From Gymnothorax reevesii (taxonomy: Eukaryota > Chordata > Actinopteri > Anguilliformes > Muraenidae), in assembly GCA_029721435.1 (NCBI GenBank), contig CM056573.1:48396501-48460500 (forward strand): a stretch of 64,000 nt of DNA, read 5' to 3'. The notes beneath the pieces are model-generated. The model was not told the DNA's origin. It saw only the letters and a list, made by a program, of their open reading frames with translations, and made no database searches. Below are positions 1 to 12,749 of the stretch, piece by piece (positions within the stretch are counted from its first letter, which is position 1; each line of letters opens with the position of its first letter). Position numbers and translations under genes: made by a program.

Positions 1-35
1 CACTGCCCCGACAAACACATTATATTCACATTATC

Positions 36-1654
36 TACAGCACCCTTCATAATTATTGGCACCCCTGGTTAAGATGTGTTAAAAGCCTTAAAATAAATTC
101 AATTTTTATTGCAGAAGCATACTCACACACTGAAAATTGTGGAAAAATGTAACCTTCAACTCAAGTGAATTTTAAGGGGGAAAAAATCCCTGACTAAGAA
201 ATGATTATTTTTTCATAAAATCACCTGTTCCACAATTATTGGCACCCCTAACAATTCCTAGGAAATAAATGTAATTGAAGTATTTCTGTCATTTCTACAG
301 TAGTTTACAAAGTTGATCAAAGTATCTAGGAACATTTAATCAGTAATTCATCACTTCCTGTTTCCCTGGGGTGTAAATATGACGGGATACAGAGGCCATT
401 TCACTTATCCACTCTTCAACATGGGAAAGACAAAGTAACACACCATTCAAGTAAGGGAGGTGTGTGTCAACCTTCACAAGTCAGGCAATGGCTTCAAGAA
501 AATAGCCACTCGCCTGCACCTGCCCATATCTACTGTCAGAGGAATCGTTAAGAAGTTTAAAACAACTGGAACAGTGGTAAACAAGCCTGGACGAGGATGC
601 AAGTTTATTTTGCCACCACGCACGGTGAGGAGGATGGTAAGAGAAATAAAAAGTTCTCCAAATCTCACTGTTAAAGAATTGCAACAAATGGTAGCATCAT
701 GGGGTCACAAAGACTCCAAAACAACCATCAGGCGCTATCTACATGCCAACAAGCTATTTGGGAGGCATGCACAGAAAAAAACTCTTATCACTCACAATCC
801 AACCGCAGACATCTCGAGTTTGCTAAGCGGTACTGGGACTTCAACTGGGACCGTGTGCTATGGTCAGATGAGACCAAGATAGAGCTTTGTGGCAACAACC
901 ACTCTAAGTGGGTCTGGCGAAACACAAAAGATGAGTATGCAGAAAAGCACCTCATACCCACTGTGAGGTATGGGGGAGGATCGGTGATGCTGTGGGCCTG
1001 TTTCTCTTCCAGAGGCCCTGGGAACCTTGTTAGGGTGCATGGTGTTATGAACGCTTTGAAATACCAGGACATTTTAAATCAAAATCTGGTGGCCTCTGCC
1101 CGAAAGCTGAAGATGGGTCGTCACTGGGTCTTTCAGCAAGATAATGACCCTAAACATGTGGCCAAATCTACTCAGGAATGGTTCACCAGACACAGAATCA
1201 AGCTCCTCCCATTACCATCTCAGTCTCCCTGACCTCAACCCCATTGAAAACCTGTGGAGTGAGCTGAAGAGGAGAGAGCATAGGAGAGAACCCAAGTTGC
1301 TGGATGATTTAGAGAGATTGTGCAAAGAGGAATGGTCGAAGATCCCTCTTTCTGTATTCTCTCATCTTGTGAAACATTATAGGAGAAGATTAGGTGCTGT
1401 TTTGTTGGCAAAAGGGGGTTGTACAAAGTATTAACATCTGGGGTGCTAATAATTGTGGTGTACATGATTTGATGTAAAAGAATTATTTCTTAAAGTGGGA
1501 TTTTTTCCCCACTGAATAAATGCACTTGAGTTAAAGGTAGGATTTTCCTCTTTTTTCCATTTTGGTCCAATATTATTGAGAAAAAAACTGAATTTATTAT
1601 ATGCTAAAGAACACATTTTAACCAGGGGTGCCAATAATAATGGAGGGCAGTGTA
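36..1654 (+). mobile_element. Tc1-like DNA transposon, inactive
   Basis: A Tc1/mariner-type element of about 1.6 kb. Its ends are inverted copies: the left end holds ATTATTGGCACCCCTGGTTA (54-73) and the right end holds its reverse complement near 1620-1640, and each end abuts a TA, the family's target. Between them is a single decayed transposase gene on the + strand. Such elements move by cut-and-paste. This copy cannot supply its own enzyme because the gene carries a stop and two frameshifts, but the ends look complete, so it could in principle be moved in trans. The TIRs are still easy to align, which suggests a moderately recent insertion. Confidence 0.88.
421..1434 (+). pseudogene. Tc1-like transposase, broken
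   Basis: Decayed DD34E transposase of the Tc1 group, normally about 340 residues: N-terminal paired-like helix-turn-helix that binds the terminal repeats, then a catalytic domain that cuts and joins DNA. The start ATG at 421 is followed after five codons by a TAA at 436. The reading frame then runs through the DNA-binding part (LHKSGNGFKKIA, STVRGIVKKF). A frameshift near 790-805 moves it to a second frame holding VLWSDETK (first catalytic Asp) and FQQDNDPKH (second Asp). An extra C near 1227-1230 then shifts it back, and DLNPIENLWSELK with the catalytic Glu follows. All three catalytic positions are present, so damage is limited to the nonsense codon and two indels. Confidence 0.88.
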
Positions 1655-1925
1655 TTACTCTTGCTGTCATGTATTCTTTGCTTGCAAGTCTGAAACCAAG
1701 AACCCAAGCTGGACTGTACGTTTTCAATGATAATAATAATAAACTAGGGTTGTCGCCGACAACACTTACGGTCTCCGAGACGTGCCGCCTTACGCCCTTA
1801 CGTTAACGACATGACTGCCCTTTGCGTACATTTCGCAATGGAGGAATAAATAGTGAAATATTATTTATGTATGTTAGAAGAAAGTTTAGCCTTACTTTCA
1901 GGAAGGCACTGTTGAAGCAAAATAA

Positions 1926-2350
1926 TGTCGCATTTTCACTGTTTTCACTTGAATGAGACTGAAAATATAAAACCGGACTCCCTCGTTCACTGTGTTGGGT
2001 AGCATTCTTTCACCCCCGAAAAGTTAATTTAATTTGGGCCAACAGTTACCCCAAAAGAGTCCACATAAAATCTATCCCTTTTCACTTTTTTCACTTGACT
2101 GACAATAAAAAAATTCAAAATAGGGCCTTGTGATTCACAAAGTTAAGTAGCAGTCTATCTTACCTGAACATTTTAATTAATGGTAAACTCAAAATAGGCT
2201 CCTACTTGAAATTGTTTGATGCTTTTCACTTTTTTCACTTGACTAAGAGTGAAAATGTACAATCCGGCCTTGTGATTCTAGAATTTTCATAACAGTCTAT
2301 CATTCCTGAAAATGTCATTCAATTCGGTCAAATGGATACTAAAGAGTAGT
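1926..2350. repeat. Degenerate tandem repeat, about 145-bp unit, three copies
   Basis: A unit beginning TTTTCACTTTTTTCACTTGA and containing GGCCTTGTGATTC recurs near 1930, 2082 and 2222, with clear divergence between copies. It lies in an AT-rich block (about 1740-3525) that has no long open frame. The block ends near 3490-3520 in a short hairpin, GGTCTCCA and TGGAGACC. I do not recognise the family. Confidence 0.55.
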
Positions 2351-4139
2351 CCACAGAAATCCAGTGAGTTATGATCCTTTAAAGTTACAATGAGGTGAGG
2401 AGCAATTTTTTTCCAATTTCCGGACCCCATCATGATATTTCTAAATTTTATAGCTTAAATATCAACATTTTAGTAATAGGGTATAATATAGAAAATGTAG
2501 AGCTTGCATTGGCATATGTGATGATGTTAACAATACTTCGATTGGATCATTAGTTAATGAGTCATGATCCTCCGAAGTTCCCTCAAAATTGAGATTTTCG
2601 GTTTTAGGGGTTCTTCAAGCAAATATAAGAGCAGAGCACCGTGCCTGATGATTTTTCAAGTAATTTTCTTTAATTCATGTATGTATCTTCTTCAAAATGA
2701 GCTATGAAACACACATTTATTGTTATCGGTTGCTGCATTAGAAAATTGCCAACACTACCACCCTTAGAAAACATGAAAATCGCAAAATTTCAAAGATTTT
2801 AATTTATACTCAATTTACAGCTAAACTATTCACATTTATATAATAAAGTATATCAGAGAAATTGTAGATCTATATATTAGGAACATTTTGATACCATAAA
2901 ATACGAAATATCATGTTTTGTTACTGAGCTACAAGCATTGGAATATGACACCAGAAATTTCACTTTCCGAAAAGCGCCATTTTCAAAGAAAAATAATTCA
3001 AGTTCTTAGACGAAATTGGAAAAATGCCTCGGTAAATTTGTCAAGAATTCTATCTGCTTTCATTTGAGCTATTACACATATTTGGCACTACAGCCGTTAG
3101 TGAGAAGAAGATTTTTAAAGAGGACCTCCATCAAATTTTGAAAATGTTGAAAGATTTTCAGTTTTTTTGGAATAGCGAAAAATCTAGTCAAGCGCTCAGA
3201 AACCCCTATGGGAGCAATCGATGGGGAATGATGTCCTCTACATTTTGGTGAAAGTTTTGTGAAATTATCTTCAATAGTTTTCGAGCTATTGAGGTTCAAA
3301 GATTTTTACGTTTTGAGTTATCCCCCTCGACGCAGAGTGAAAATGAAATTTTTTTTAGGTGACGTGCCGACACCTCATTATGCTGTATCATCCCTGAAAA
3401 TTTAATAAAAATCGACCCCGTAGTTACTTCAAGCGAAAGCGCACAAAAAAGTACAAATAATAAGAATAAAAACAGGACGATAACAATAGGTCTCCACGAC
3501 TTTCATCTTGGAGACCTAAAATAATGTAATTTACGTGTATACTATTACACAATGTAACCTGTAGGTGGCACCAATGTATAAATGTCAAACAGACAGTGGA
3601 TGGAATTTACCAAATATATACAAAAATACTGCGACTCCCAAGCCCCTAGCAGCTTCCGATCTAACCATTTATTGCCTTCATTTGACAAATGCGATACAAG
3701 TACATTTTTTTGTTTTTTAATTTTTTTGCGAACACGTAACTTCATTGACATTCACAAAATAAGGAAGAAACAGAAATAGCCATTATTGCGACAAATATGC
3801 ACACATTGTCGAGTCATATTATACATTCCTTCGTCTCCGGTCAAAATTCTCATTTATAAGTCCATAATTAAGGAGAGGAATGTCCTGAGCATCCATCTCC
3901 TCGATTACTTCCAGCGTTGCCAAGTAAGTTGCCATTCTTTTCTGCTATGAAGTCTCATGGATGTTTCACACGAACTGCGCAGCAATTTCAGCGAGCTGTT
4001 AGAGCAGACACGTTTCGCCCCAGGAAACGTGTCACGTCACAGTGCGTCGCAGCCGCAGACTTTGCAGATGCCCTCGAACGCACCCTTTAATTTAGAGGTG
4101 AACTAACATCAGAGGCCATTTGAAATGCTTCCGGAAAGA
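2351..4139. other. AT-rich spacer, no gene seen
   Basis: No reading frame here resembles a known protein, and the only open frames are short chance ones on either strand. The GGTCTCCA/TGGAGACC hairpin near 3490-3520 may mark the end of a repeat that starts near 1740. Confidence 0.5.
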
Positions 4140-5060
4140 AAAGTGCGATTTGAAGTCTGCTAATTACCAGCGTGACTGAACAGCTGCCGTCACCTTGGCA
4201 TAATTAGCTCACCTTAAATCAATTCCCGTGTACTTTGCCTAACTTGTAATCTCAGTTATTTAGCCAACTGACCAATCAAAACCAAAATATAGCCAATAAT
4301 GATTTAGAAGAGATAATGAGCAGCAGACAAACCGAATCAGGCGACCATGTTAGATTGAAAATATGTCAGTAATCTGAATAAATAGCAGATCTCTGAATTC
4401 CACCTCCCGTCGGAAAACTTTAACATATAATTAAAAAAGATTTCTTCAAACAAAATCATGTTAAGATGGCCCTGGTTTTTAAGCGTCTAAAAATGTACGC
4501 GAAAGAGAAAACATTGTATGAAGCGCATCAAACGTGAATGTGAGGGAGAAATTATTTTCGCATTGCAAGGAATGGACAAGTGCACTGAAGACTGGGCGAG
4601 CGCATTCAGGCAAATCTGTGCCGCAAATTTTTATACGATTTTATTTAGCCTAATAAATGAACAACAGCACACAACGACCAAATGTAATAATGAAGTAAAC
4701 ACATTCAGGCAAATTGCGTGCTGAACTAAGCAAAGTTAAGGTCTTCAAAATCATCCTCCTCTACTCGACAATTGCTTTCACCCCCTTCCCATTCAATTTG
4801 CTCAGTTTTCAGTCAAACAGTTGATTCGCTCAATGAACAATTTGAAATTGGTTGGCAGTCTAATTTATTTAGATATAATTTTTTTTGAATGCATGTGGCA
4901 GCCGCAGTGACGTCATGATCTCGTAACTTCTCATGCCACGTGTGGCATTAATGGCGGCCTCCTGGAAACAGCCAATGGGGACAATTAGGGCTAATTAATG
5001 GTCATTTAAAAGAACGGGGTATGTATGGACAAAAAAACGACCGTGGGTATTATGTTGGAG
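4140..5060. promoter_or_regulatory. Candidate noncoding regulatory block, homeodomain-site rich
   Basis: This stretch has balanced, non-repetitive composition unlike the repeats around it. It holds clustered homeodomain core sites: ATTAATGG (4945-), ACAATTAGG (4981-) and CTAATTAATGG (4991-5001). There is also a CACGTG E-box (4937-), a CRE-like TGACGTCA (4909-) and an inverted CCAAT context (AGCCAATGG). Such density is typical of conserved enhancers in Hox flanks. That reading is inference, since no alignment could be made. Confidence 0.35.
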
Positions 5061-7132
5061 TTAATTACTGTAAGATTAAGTCAAAAATGGGTAGTTAAAA
5101 GGCATAGTCCTCCTTTAAGAGACCGGTTTTATTTTCTCTTTTGAATATCGCTATTGCTCTTGAATAAAATAAAGGTGATTTAATAAAATAATTGAATGTT
5201 AATATGTGGAATTATCCAGCGAGATGAAATTACATAGAGGCCTCAGTTATACTTTATATATTTATACTATATTGATTCCGTCCAACTTTCATCATCCAAT
5301 CACGGCAAGATGCATTGGCTGTAATGTATTGGCAAAGATCAAATTTTTCTCACACTGCTAGATAAGAACCAGACCGCATCCCGATCGAAATTTTATACAG
5401 TGCAGGCGCATTCCAGCCACAATGCATACATGAGCATGCTTGGAAATGGATGAGCGGGTAAAAGTCATGTGGACACGATCGGGCCATGGGAAGCGGTGAA
5501 ACAGAAAATAAAAGGAGTGTTCGGACATATAGCAGATGCGATCTCAAAACAATATTAATTTGATTTTAAAAAATAATTTAGTGTTGGCTGCTAAAGCTAG
5601 TCTGTACTTGCGAAAATAAATAGCCTAATATTGGTGAGGTGTCCAAGCTGTAACATGATCAAAATCTTACCCTATCATTATTCTAGCTTTTTTTTTTCGC
5701 AGATGAACTTATAAACGCCCCTAAAATAACAAAAAAACGAATGATAAGCTGCACGATCCGGCTCCCCTCAGTAGTCCGTAATTCCCAACACAGCAAGATG
5801 GCGAACTTGTGCAGAGGGAGCAGAGAGGGAGACTCGCCTCTATAGTGGAGTCTTTTAATGACAAGACTCCCATGTAGTGGCTGAAACTGAAAATTGTCCC
5901 ACAGAATTACGTAGCTTGCCTACTGAGGCATTGCATAGTTCCTCTCCGTTGAGGTTGTTTCAGTGACGTTTTCAACAATTTACTTGGGGTGGGGGGTAGG
6001 GCAATCAGCGATCACACGTTGATCCTTACGAACAATTGTTTTTTAACCCATCCCCACTGTATACTCAATTTGCATATTTCATTTTTGCAGGGTTATCACC
6101 AGCTTTCTTTGACAAATATGGCAAGGTTAAAGGGCAAAAAAAAAAAAAAATTCATGTAAAAGTTCATAAAAATCTTTACAATAGTAGTGCTGCCTACCTT
6201 GGGCTGAGGTGCAGGATTCTTTGAAGTGTGGCATGGCAGCTTTCTTTACAGTGCTTTCCACAATGCTCGCTCAAGTGGCAATGTTTGCACATTATAATAT
6301 ACTGGCGCTCCAGTCGGCTTCCTTCTGGAGTATGAAACACAGCTTTTATTTTATGGGGTAGAGGCAGGAATGGCCCCAGCCTTTCTGGGCCCTAGGCAAG
6401 TTTTGGCTCAGTCACGACCGTCCCCTGTCCCACATTATGAAATAACGCCAATGCAACATCAAAGTACGCGATAAATCACAAAAAGTTAACATTGTGGCCT
6501 AAGCAATATAAGTGATCAACTGACTACTAGCCAGATCAAAATCAAAATTTTTTTTAAGGATCAAACCATTGAAATATTGATTAGTGCAAGGAAAGTGCAC
6601 TTATAGATATAATTTTGAAATTTTACCCACCAGCATCCATGACACTTTTGAATTAAAAATTATTTATAGGGACACTATGACACACACATCTGGCGGCCAT
6701 CCAACCGTCACTCCCCCTAACTCGGTGGCGACCACTATAGGCCACAATAGGAGTACCACAAAAATTATTATACTGTAGTAATCTAAATTTCTGTTCCGGT
6801 CTTCATTTTTTTTTTTCGGGGTCGCGATTGTTATTATGCGCGCGCGCGGTTTCGCGATTGGCCCAGGCCTAGACCCCGCCCGAGTACAGGCTCTGAAGAG
6901 CCTTTTGTATGGTTTTTTTGGAAAGCACTATAGAGAATTTAGTGTTACTACTACATAGTATTACTACTACCATAGCCAATAATATAACACTACAGACAAA
7001 AACTATGGAAATACCATAGCTGGTGAAACGTACTATGGAACACTAAGACTGTACCATAGAACAATATGCAATTCTTATAGTATAATATAGTTACCCTTTA
7101 GGTCATTTTCAAAGGGGGTACCCCAATGGACT
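5061..7132. other. Intergenic, old repeat debris
   Basis: No gene is visible. The part from about 6360 to 6900 resembles a decayed noncoding DNA transposon, with GGCCCTAGGCAAGTTTTGGC near 6390 and a GC-alternating stretch (CGCGCGCG) near 6840. I cannot give it a family. Confidence 0.4.
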
Positions 7133-7477
7133 CTAGGACTCTTCATCCCAGATTTTTCATCCCCAAGGAAGTTTCATCCCCAGTCTTTTCATCCATTAAA
7201 TTTTCGTCGCCGGACTCTTCGTCCCTGGATGGTTCATCCCTAATAATGGTTTGCCCTCTTCCTGCATTATAACACTACGCCTAACACTAACCCTTATATC
7301 ATGGCGATCTGTCCATTGTCTGTTCATCCATCCATCTGTCAACAATGGTGGCACTTTTTTATCATTAGGGGACAAAAAGTCCTCAAGGACGAAAAGTTCA
7401 GGGACAAATAGTCATCAAGGACGAAAAGTTGGGACAAAAAGTCCATGGGGACGAAAATTTGGGGACGAAGAGTCCTG
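7133..7477. mobile_element. Foldback element with tandemly repetitive arms
   Basis: Two inverted arms of about 115 bp (7133-7249 and 7361-7477) surround a 110-bp centre. Each arm is itself built from several short units of about 13-17 bp: TTCATCCC or TTCGTCCC on the left, GGGACGAAAAGTC on the right. The outer ends match well, AGGACTCTTCATCCC against the complement of GGGACGAAGAGTCCT. This is the architecture of Foldback-type transposons. No coding capacity is present. Confidence 0.6.
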
Positions 7478-7599
7478 CCACCTCCCAATGAGAGGTTATC
7501 ATTTAAAAACACTGAGCTTTGGTTGCCTTCGAATTGTCAAAGAAATTAGACGATAGGAAGTAACTTTATCTACTTTTTTTGAACTCGATGGAAAACGTG

Positions 7600-8440
7600 T
7601 CGTGGATTTTCATTCAAACATATTTTCAGATTGTGAGGTTCCCCCATCCTCAAGCAATTGGAGAGAGACAGATTCCTCAGAGAATTAGGCTTTATTGTGT
7701 CATGTTGATAAATGCAAAGCAGAGTTCTTTTTGTGCAAGAAGAACTGACCTCCCAACTTTCACACCCAGGTTTTACACCCTTTTCACAGGAAATATCTTC
7801 CAAATATGGTCTTTCTGTATTCTCATTCTCGCGCTACAATTAGGCAGGCAAACCAAAACATGGTTAGCTAATCCTTCAGAAATTCAAAGCAAAGGTACGC
7901 ATGCGCATCACTAAAAAGGAGTGGAAACTTCCAGGCAAAAGATGAAAGTACAGACAGAGGATACAGCCAGATGAATTGGATACATAAATGATTCAATTGT
8001 TTGTTTTCAGTAACAACTAATGATTTTACTGAATAAATATTGATCAAAGCTACAGAAATCAAATACATCCTCTGATTGTGTTTTTTGAATCAACAAAACA
8101 GAAGCCTGCTTACTAATGAAAGCTACAGAAGCGTGCTGCTTATGCGTGTGTGTGTGAGCTGCTCGTGCATGTGTGAACTGAATTGCTTGTATGTGTTTGT
8201 GTCTGTGTGTGAACTGTTTGTATGTGTTTGTGAACTGCTGCTTACATAATATGGTAATTGATTATGATTATTGATGGCTAAATATGATCTCAATCTAACT
8301 GTTAGTTTACTGAATATTAGTATGAGAAATAAAATGAATAATGATAAAAAATATATAGTCAGTATTAGTGAATATAATGAATTAGTATTAGTAAATATAA
8401 TGAATAATGCTGAAATGTTATCCACAACAGACATTTTGAG
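7600..8440 (+). repeat. Long dispersed repeat, copy A
   Basis: This stretch is similar over most of its length to 10021-10660, in the same orientation. Shared landmarks include CATCCTCAAGCAATTG, AGAAGAACTGAC, AAATATGGTCTTTC, AAAGCTACAGAAG and a GT-rich tail ending in GCTGCTTACATAAT. The family is unknown and no protein is encoded. It could be an LTR or a nonautonomous DNA element, but I did not find diagnostic termini. Confidence 0.6.
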
Positions 8441-9300
8441 GTAAAGGTAAGGAGTAAACGGGTAGGGAAACATCGTCATGCGGCTTATCCACTTTACGCA
8501 AAGAAACTCGGCAAAAAGCTGATGTTGACCACCTCAACCGAACTCAATTCAAGCACTAAGCAAGTAAATAAGCATAGAGCTAAACATAGGATAAAATCAG
8601 CCCTGAGTCACTAGCATTTCTACTGAATTTGTGCTATGCATACAAGTGATACCTCAAATGAAAGAGGTTAGTCCTCAGAATCCAATGATGTAAGCCTTGT
8701 CATTTTAAACTGACACCACACTCAAAGACCAGAAGGCATACACTTTACAGTCTACAGAGATAAGCAAAAAAAAAAATCTTACCTTCGATATTTTGCAATA
8801 AAAAAACTGTTCAAGGTTAAATCTATGCTTGCTATTGTTAACCCAACGTGTCCCTGTTATAACTAAACTAGCTCTGCCAGTCTCCAGGCATGTTTTTTCC
8901 TGGGCATTGCTTCAAAGATCTAAGCTCCACAGCATTCAGCTTGGTTGCAATATATTTTCCTCTCTGTGATTGGCTTTTGATGCAGTCAGTAAGACATTGC
9001 CAGTGGCCATGTGATTCTATGGGTTCTCATGTTTCGAATGAGCTCTAAACCACCTTATTCGCACAAACCTACCCTGAGCTAGAACCTTGCGTTCCCAGTG
9101 CGTCAAACTGAGTCCATGAGACATTCAGATGTACTTAAATAGCGCGATAATATAAAACGCTTAACTGGTTTGTTTGTGGTATTTTCGGTACAATTATCTG
9201 CTAAATATTCAACGGTCGTTTTCAAAGTCATTTTCTGACTAAATCTATGCAAGCACAACAGTACAAGCTTTCTTGACTCATTTTTTATTTTGGCAATTTG
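8441..9300. other. Intergenic, no gene seen
   Basis: This is the spacer between the two long direct repeats, upstream of a tRNA-like SINE head. Only short chance frames occur here. Confidence 0.4.
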
Positions 9301-9311
9301 ACAATCCATAA

Positions 9312-9400
9312 CAAGTCAGCTGGCGTAGCCTTGTGGTTAGAGAAGTGCTGCATCCCAGGCAACCTGTGTTCAATCCTTAATGTAGGTATCTATTTTCTAA
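9312..9400 (+). mobile_element. tRNA-derived SINE head
   Basis: The sequence reads like a polymerase III internal promoter: GTAGCCTTGTGGTTAGAGAA (from 9325) carries the A-box, and GTTCAATCC (9368-9376) the B-box, about 30 bp downstream. This is the usual start of fish tRNA-derived SINEs. The body and tail beyond about 9400 are AT-rich and not recognised, so the downstream limit is uncertain. Confidence 0.6.
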
Positions 9401-10020
9401 GAGGTTAATGGCATGTTATTTCTATGAATATTTGCAGGGGTTTTTGTTCTTTTAACTTATTTAACAATTTTTTTTTTACATTATCTTTGTATATATAATT
9501 TTATTTATTTGCTTTTTTTTAAATAAATCTGCTCTAGTGGAGTCAAACTTCATTTTCTTTGAATGTATTATCTTTGAATGGGAAATTGTATAGGCTACAG
9601 GACTGGCAGGAATAATAATAATAATAATAAAATTCAAAAAATAAAAAAGTGGTTGTATTTGGATGAAATGTATGCCTGTAGTGACATATAACTAAAATGT
9701 AATGAGTTTTACAGTTTGGTACCTGAAAATGTGAAACGGCACAGTGTCAGCTTGGAGTAGCCACCTAGACATCCCTGAACTAAAACCTCTCTAATTTTGC
9801 TCTGATTTACTTGGTTAGAATAAATTTTGGCATAGATAATGGTGAGATTTTGTGCTTAAAGTTTTCAGGGGTTTCAGACTGCAACTGAATAATTTTAAGA
9901 CAGATAAAAGTAAAAATTTGTTTGGTGCAAAAAAGATGTTTCATTTATGCAGTGTTCCATCTTCATTTACTCGTACTCAGGGACAAATACACTAATTTTT
10001 GCACCAGACAAAAATCCTGT

Positions 10021-10660
10021 TGTGGTTTTCATTCTGACATATTTTCATATCATGAGGTTCTTCCATCCTCAAGCAATTGAAGAGAGACAGATTCTTCAGA
10101 CAATTAGGCTTTATTGAGGCATATTGATAAATATAAAACGAAGTTCTTTTTGCTCAAGAAGAACTGACATTTTGCTTTTCACACCCAGTGAGATACACAG
10201 GAGATATCTTTCAAATATGGTCTTTCCGCCATTTCATTCTCACGCTACAACAGTACAGGCAAAGCAAAACACTGTCAACTTCCCCTGAGAACAGCAACCA
10301 AAAGATAAGCATGCATAACACTAAAAAGGAGTAAACAATTACATTCAAGAGTGGAAAAATGCAGTCAAAGGAAAAGCATGCAAGTAGATACAAAAATGAC
10401 TCAATTGATTATGTTTTTAGATCAACTAAACAGAAGCCCGCTTGCTATTAAAAGCTACAGAAGCCCGCTGCTTATGTGTGTGTGAGCTGATCATGCGTGT
10501 GTGGATTGAATTACTTGTAAGTGTGTATGCCTGCCTGTATCTGTGTGCGTGTAAGTGTGTTACTGCTGCTTACATAATACATATGATTATTGATTATAGT
10601 AATTAATTACTGATGATGAACATGATGAGAAATATTGAAATATGATCCACATCAATGCCC
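10021..10660 (+). repeat. Long dispersed repeat, copy B
   Basis: Direct-repeat partner of 7600-8440, about 2.4 kb downstream. It shares the same order of landmarks, ending in a GT-rich segment and GCTGCTTACATAAT (10566-). Copy B is shorter through several internal deletions. The two copies differ by many substitutions, so the duplication or double insertion is old. Confidence 0.6.
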
Positions 10661-11152
10661 AAGGTGTTACCTTTATCATGATATTCATATCGACCAATTT
10701 TTTGCTGAGATATAGTCACTTCATTTTGGGCATGTCTTTTTCAAGCCAGAGGTTCATGGCTTTAGGGGTTAAATATTGGTGACGTGCTTAAATTGTGGGA
10801 CATCGTTATTTCCTTTCTTTATAGAAAGGATGGTTCAGTGCTAAAGGTGATATGTGAGGAAGCATTAGGCACCTTTGCTATATACATTTAGAGAATTCGA
10901 ACACACTTGGCTGCCCTATAAATAATTATGGGTGATTTAGGAACTTTCCTATGCAAAAAAGATTGTTCGAGCATAGCCTTTGTCTGGCTGCAAACGCACA
11001 CGCCAGGCACAAAGTCTATACTTTCAGCAGTGATAATGCCGCTCTTGTTTATACATTCAGGAAATAATATATTTTTGTCAGTATCAACATTTTGATAAAT
11101 CAGCTATTATATGTTTTGCTAGCACATAGCTATCCAAATATCCATAATCTAT

Positions 11153-11449
11153 CAGGGATGGGCAACAAGGGCCGTATCTGTCCCTGGTTTTCACGCCAAC
11201 TCTGGCCTTTAATTAGTTAATTATCTAAATTAGCCAAACTATTCATGAAATCTGACATTTTTTAAATTATCATGAATGACCACGAAAGACTGTTCCTGTC
11301 ACCCTACATTACACATTTTTCTTTGATCAAGCCTTGGCAAAAATCTATATTTGTGTATGCAGCCAATTAACTCAATTAGTCAGGGTAATTGATAGAAATA
11401 AAAACCTGCATACACACCGGCCCTCCAGGACTGGAGTTGCCCATCTCTG
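11153..11449. mobile_element. Nonautonomous hAT-like MITE
   Basis: A 297-bp element with inverted ends: CAGGGATGGGCAAC at 11153 and the complement GTTGCCCATCTCTG ending at 11449. The CAGRGATGGGCAAC end is typical of hAT-derived miniature elements common in fish. It has no coding capacity, and I could not see a clean 8-bp target duplication. Confidence 0.65.
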
Positions 11450-11984
11450 ATCTGTGTTGTACTGTTAGGAATGAAAACAAGATTTAGAACTACTTGTTTT
11501 CTTGGTTTGAATCGTTTGGCTTGCCTGTACATCTCTAACGGGCGATTTGGCTGGTAAGGGAATATTCTTCTCATGGCGCCCAAGCATTGAGGTCTGAATG
11601 GCCAGTGTCATGTAAAATCGGTCGTCACTTATTTCCATCCGCCAAACTGTCATTTAGGAATAGCGATAGGACTACAATTATGGTTTTGGTCATGTTTGGT
11701 CCTAGGTTTAGGGTTAAGATTAGGGTTATGGAAACAAGTGACGGCTCATGTAAACCTGTTTAACAGAAATCAAATGACAGCATGTCAGTTTGGCGGATGG
11801 AAAGTGATGACTTGCAAAATCTGCCCCCCCATAAAATCCGTTCCCTCAACTTCTGTCGTATAATGCGTGTCAAATGATGTGTCTTGCAAGATTTTTGTCT
11901 CGTTTTTGAAATAGCATATTGAATTGTGGCGGTATGCATGTAGTATACTGTTTTATATAGTCTATGAATATACTTTAGCCTTAT

Positions 11985-12620
11985 TAGCATGTTAGCTAGC
12001 TAATTTGCTAGTTAACTAGCGGCTAGCTATAACATCAAATAGTTCTTTTAACACTTAATCTAGCTAGCAAGTGGTTATTACAGTAGAAGCGAACTGTAAC
12101 CTTATTAGCAAGCCAGCTAGTAAACTTGCTAGATTGGTGTGCAAGCCATGACATTAAAACGTTTGTTATCACTTTGATAGCTAGCTATTAGTTATCACAG
12201 TAGAAGCAAACTGTTACCTTATCAGTAAACTTGCTGACTAGCTCACCACACTGATTTGCTAGCTATAACATTAAAGAGTTTTTTTTACCACTTTAGCCAG
12301 CTAGTTGGTGGTTGTCATAGTAAAAGCAAATTGTAACCTTATTAGCATGCTTGCTAGCTAGCTTGCTACACTGGTGTGGTAGCTATACAATAAAGACTTT
12401 GTTATCATTTCAGCTAGCTAGCCAGTGGTTATAACAGTAGAAATGAACAGTAACCTTATTAGCAAGCTAGCTGGCTAACTCACTACAGTGCTGTGCAAGC
12501 TATTACATTAAAAATTTTGTTACCACTTTAGCTTGCTTGCTAGCTAGTGGTTATCAAAGTAAAACTGAAGCAAGGCCTTATTAGCAAGCTAGCTAACTAG
12601 TTATTTCAGTACAAGTGAAT
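11985..12620 (+). repeat. Tandem array, about 119-bp unit, about 5.5 copies
   Basis: The unit contains CAGTAGAAGC followed by CTGTAACCTTATTAGCA and many GCTAGC palindromes. The CAGTAGAAGC landmark recurs at 12081, 12198, 12318, 12435 and about 12556, giving steps of 117-121 bp. Copies are imperfect, which fits an old minisatellite. No protein is encoded. Confidence 0.8.
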
Positions 12621-12749
12621 GATTGTATAATGTCTGCTAACGTGACTTCCATACTGATCATTGAGTTTAAATGCAATGAGTCGGCTTATTAGCTCATGCC
12701 GCCGAGCGGCATGGGAACTATGGTATTGGGCTCCGTCCGTGCATGCGTC

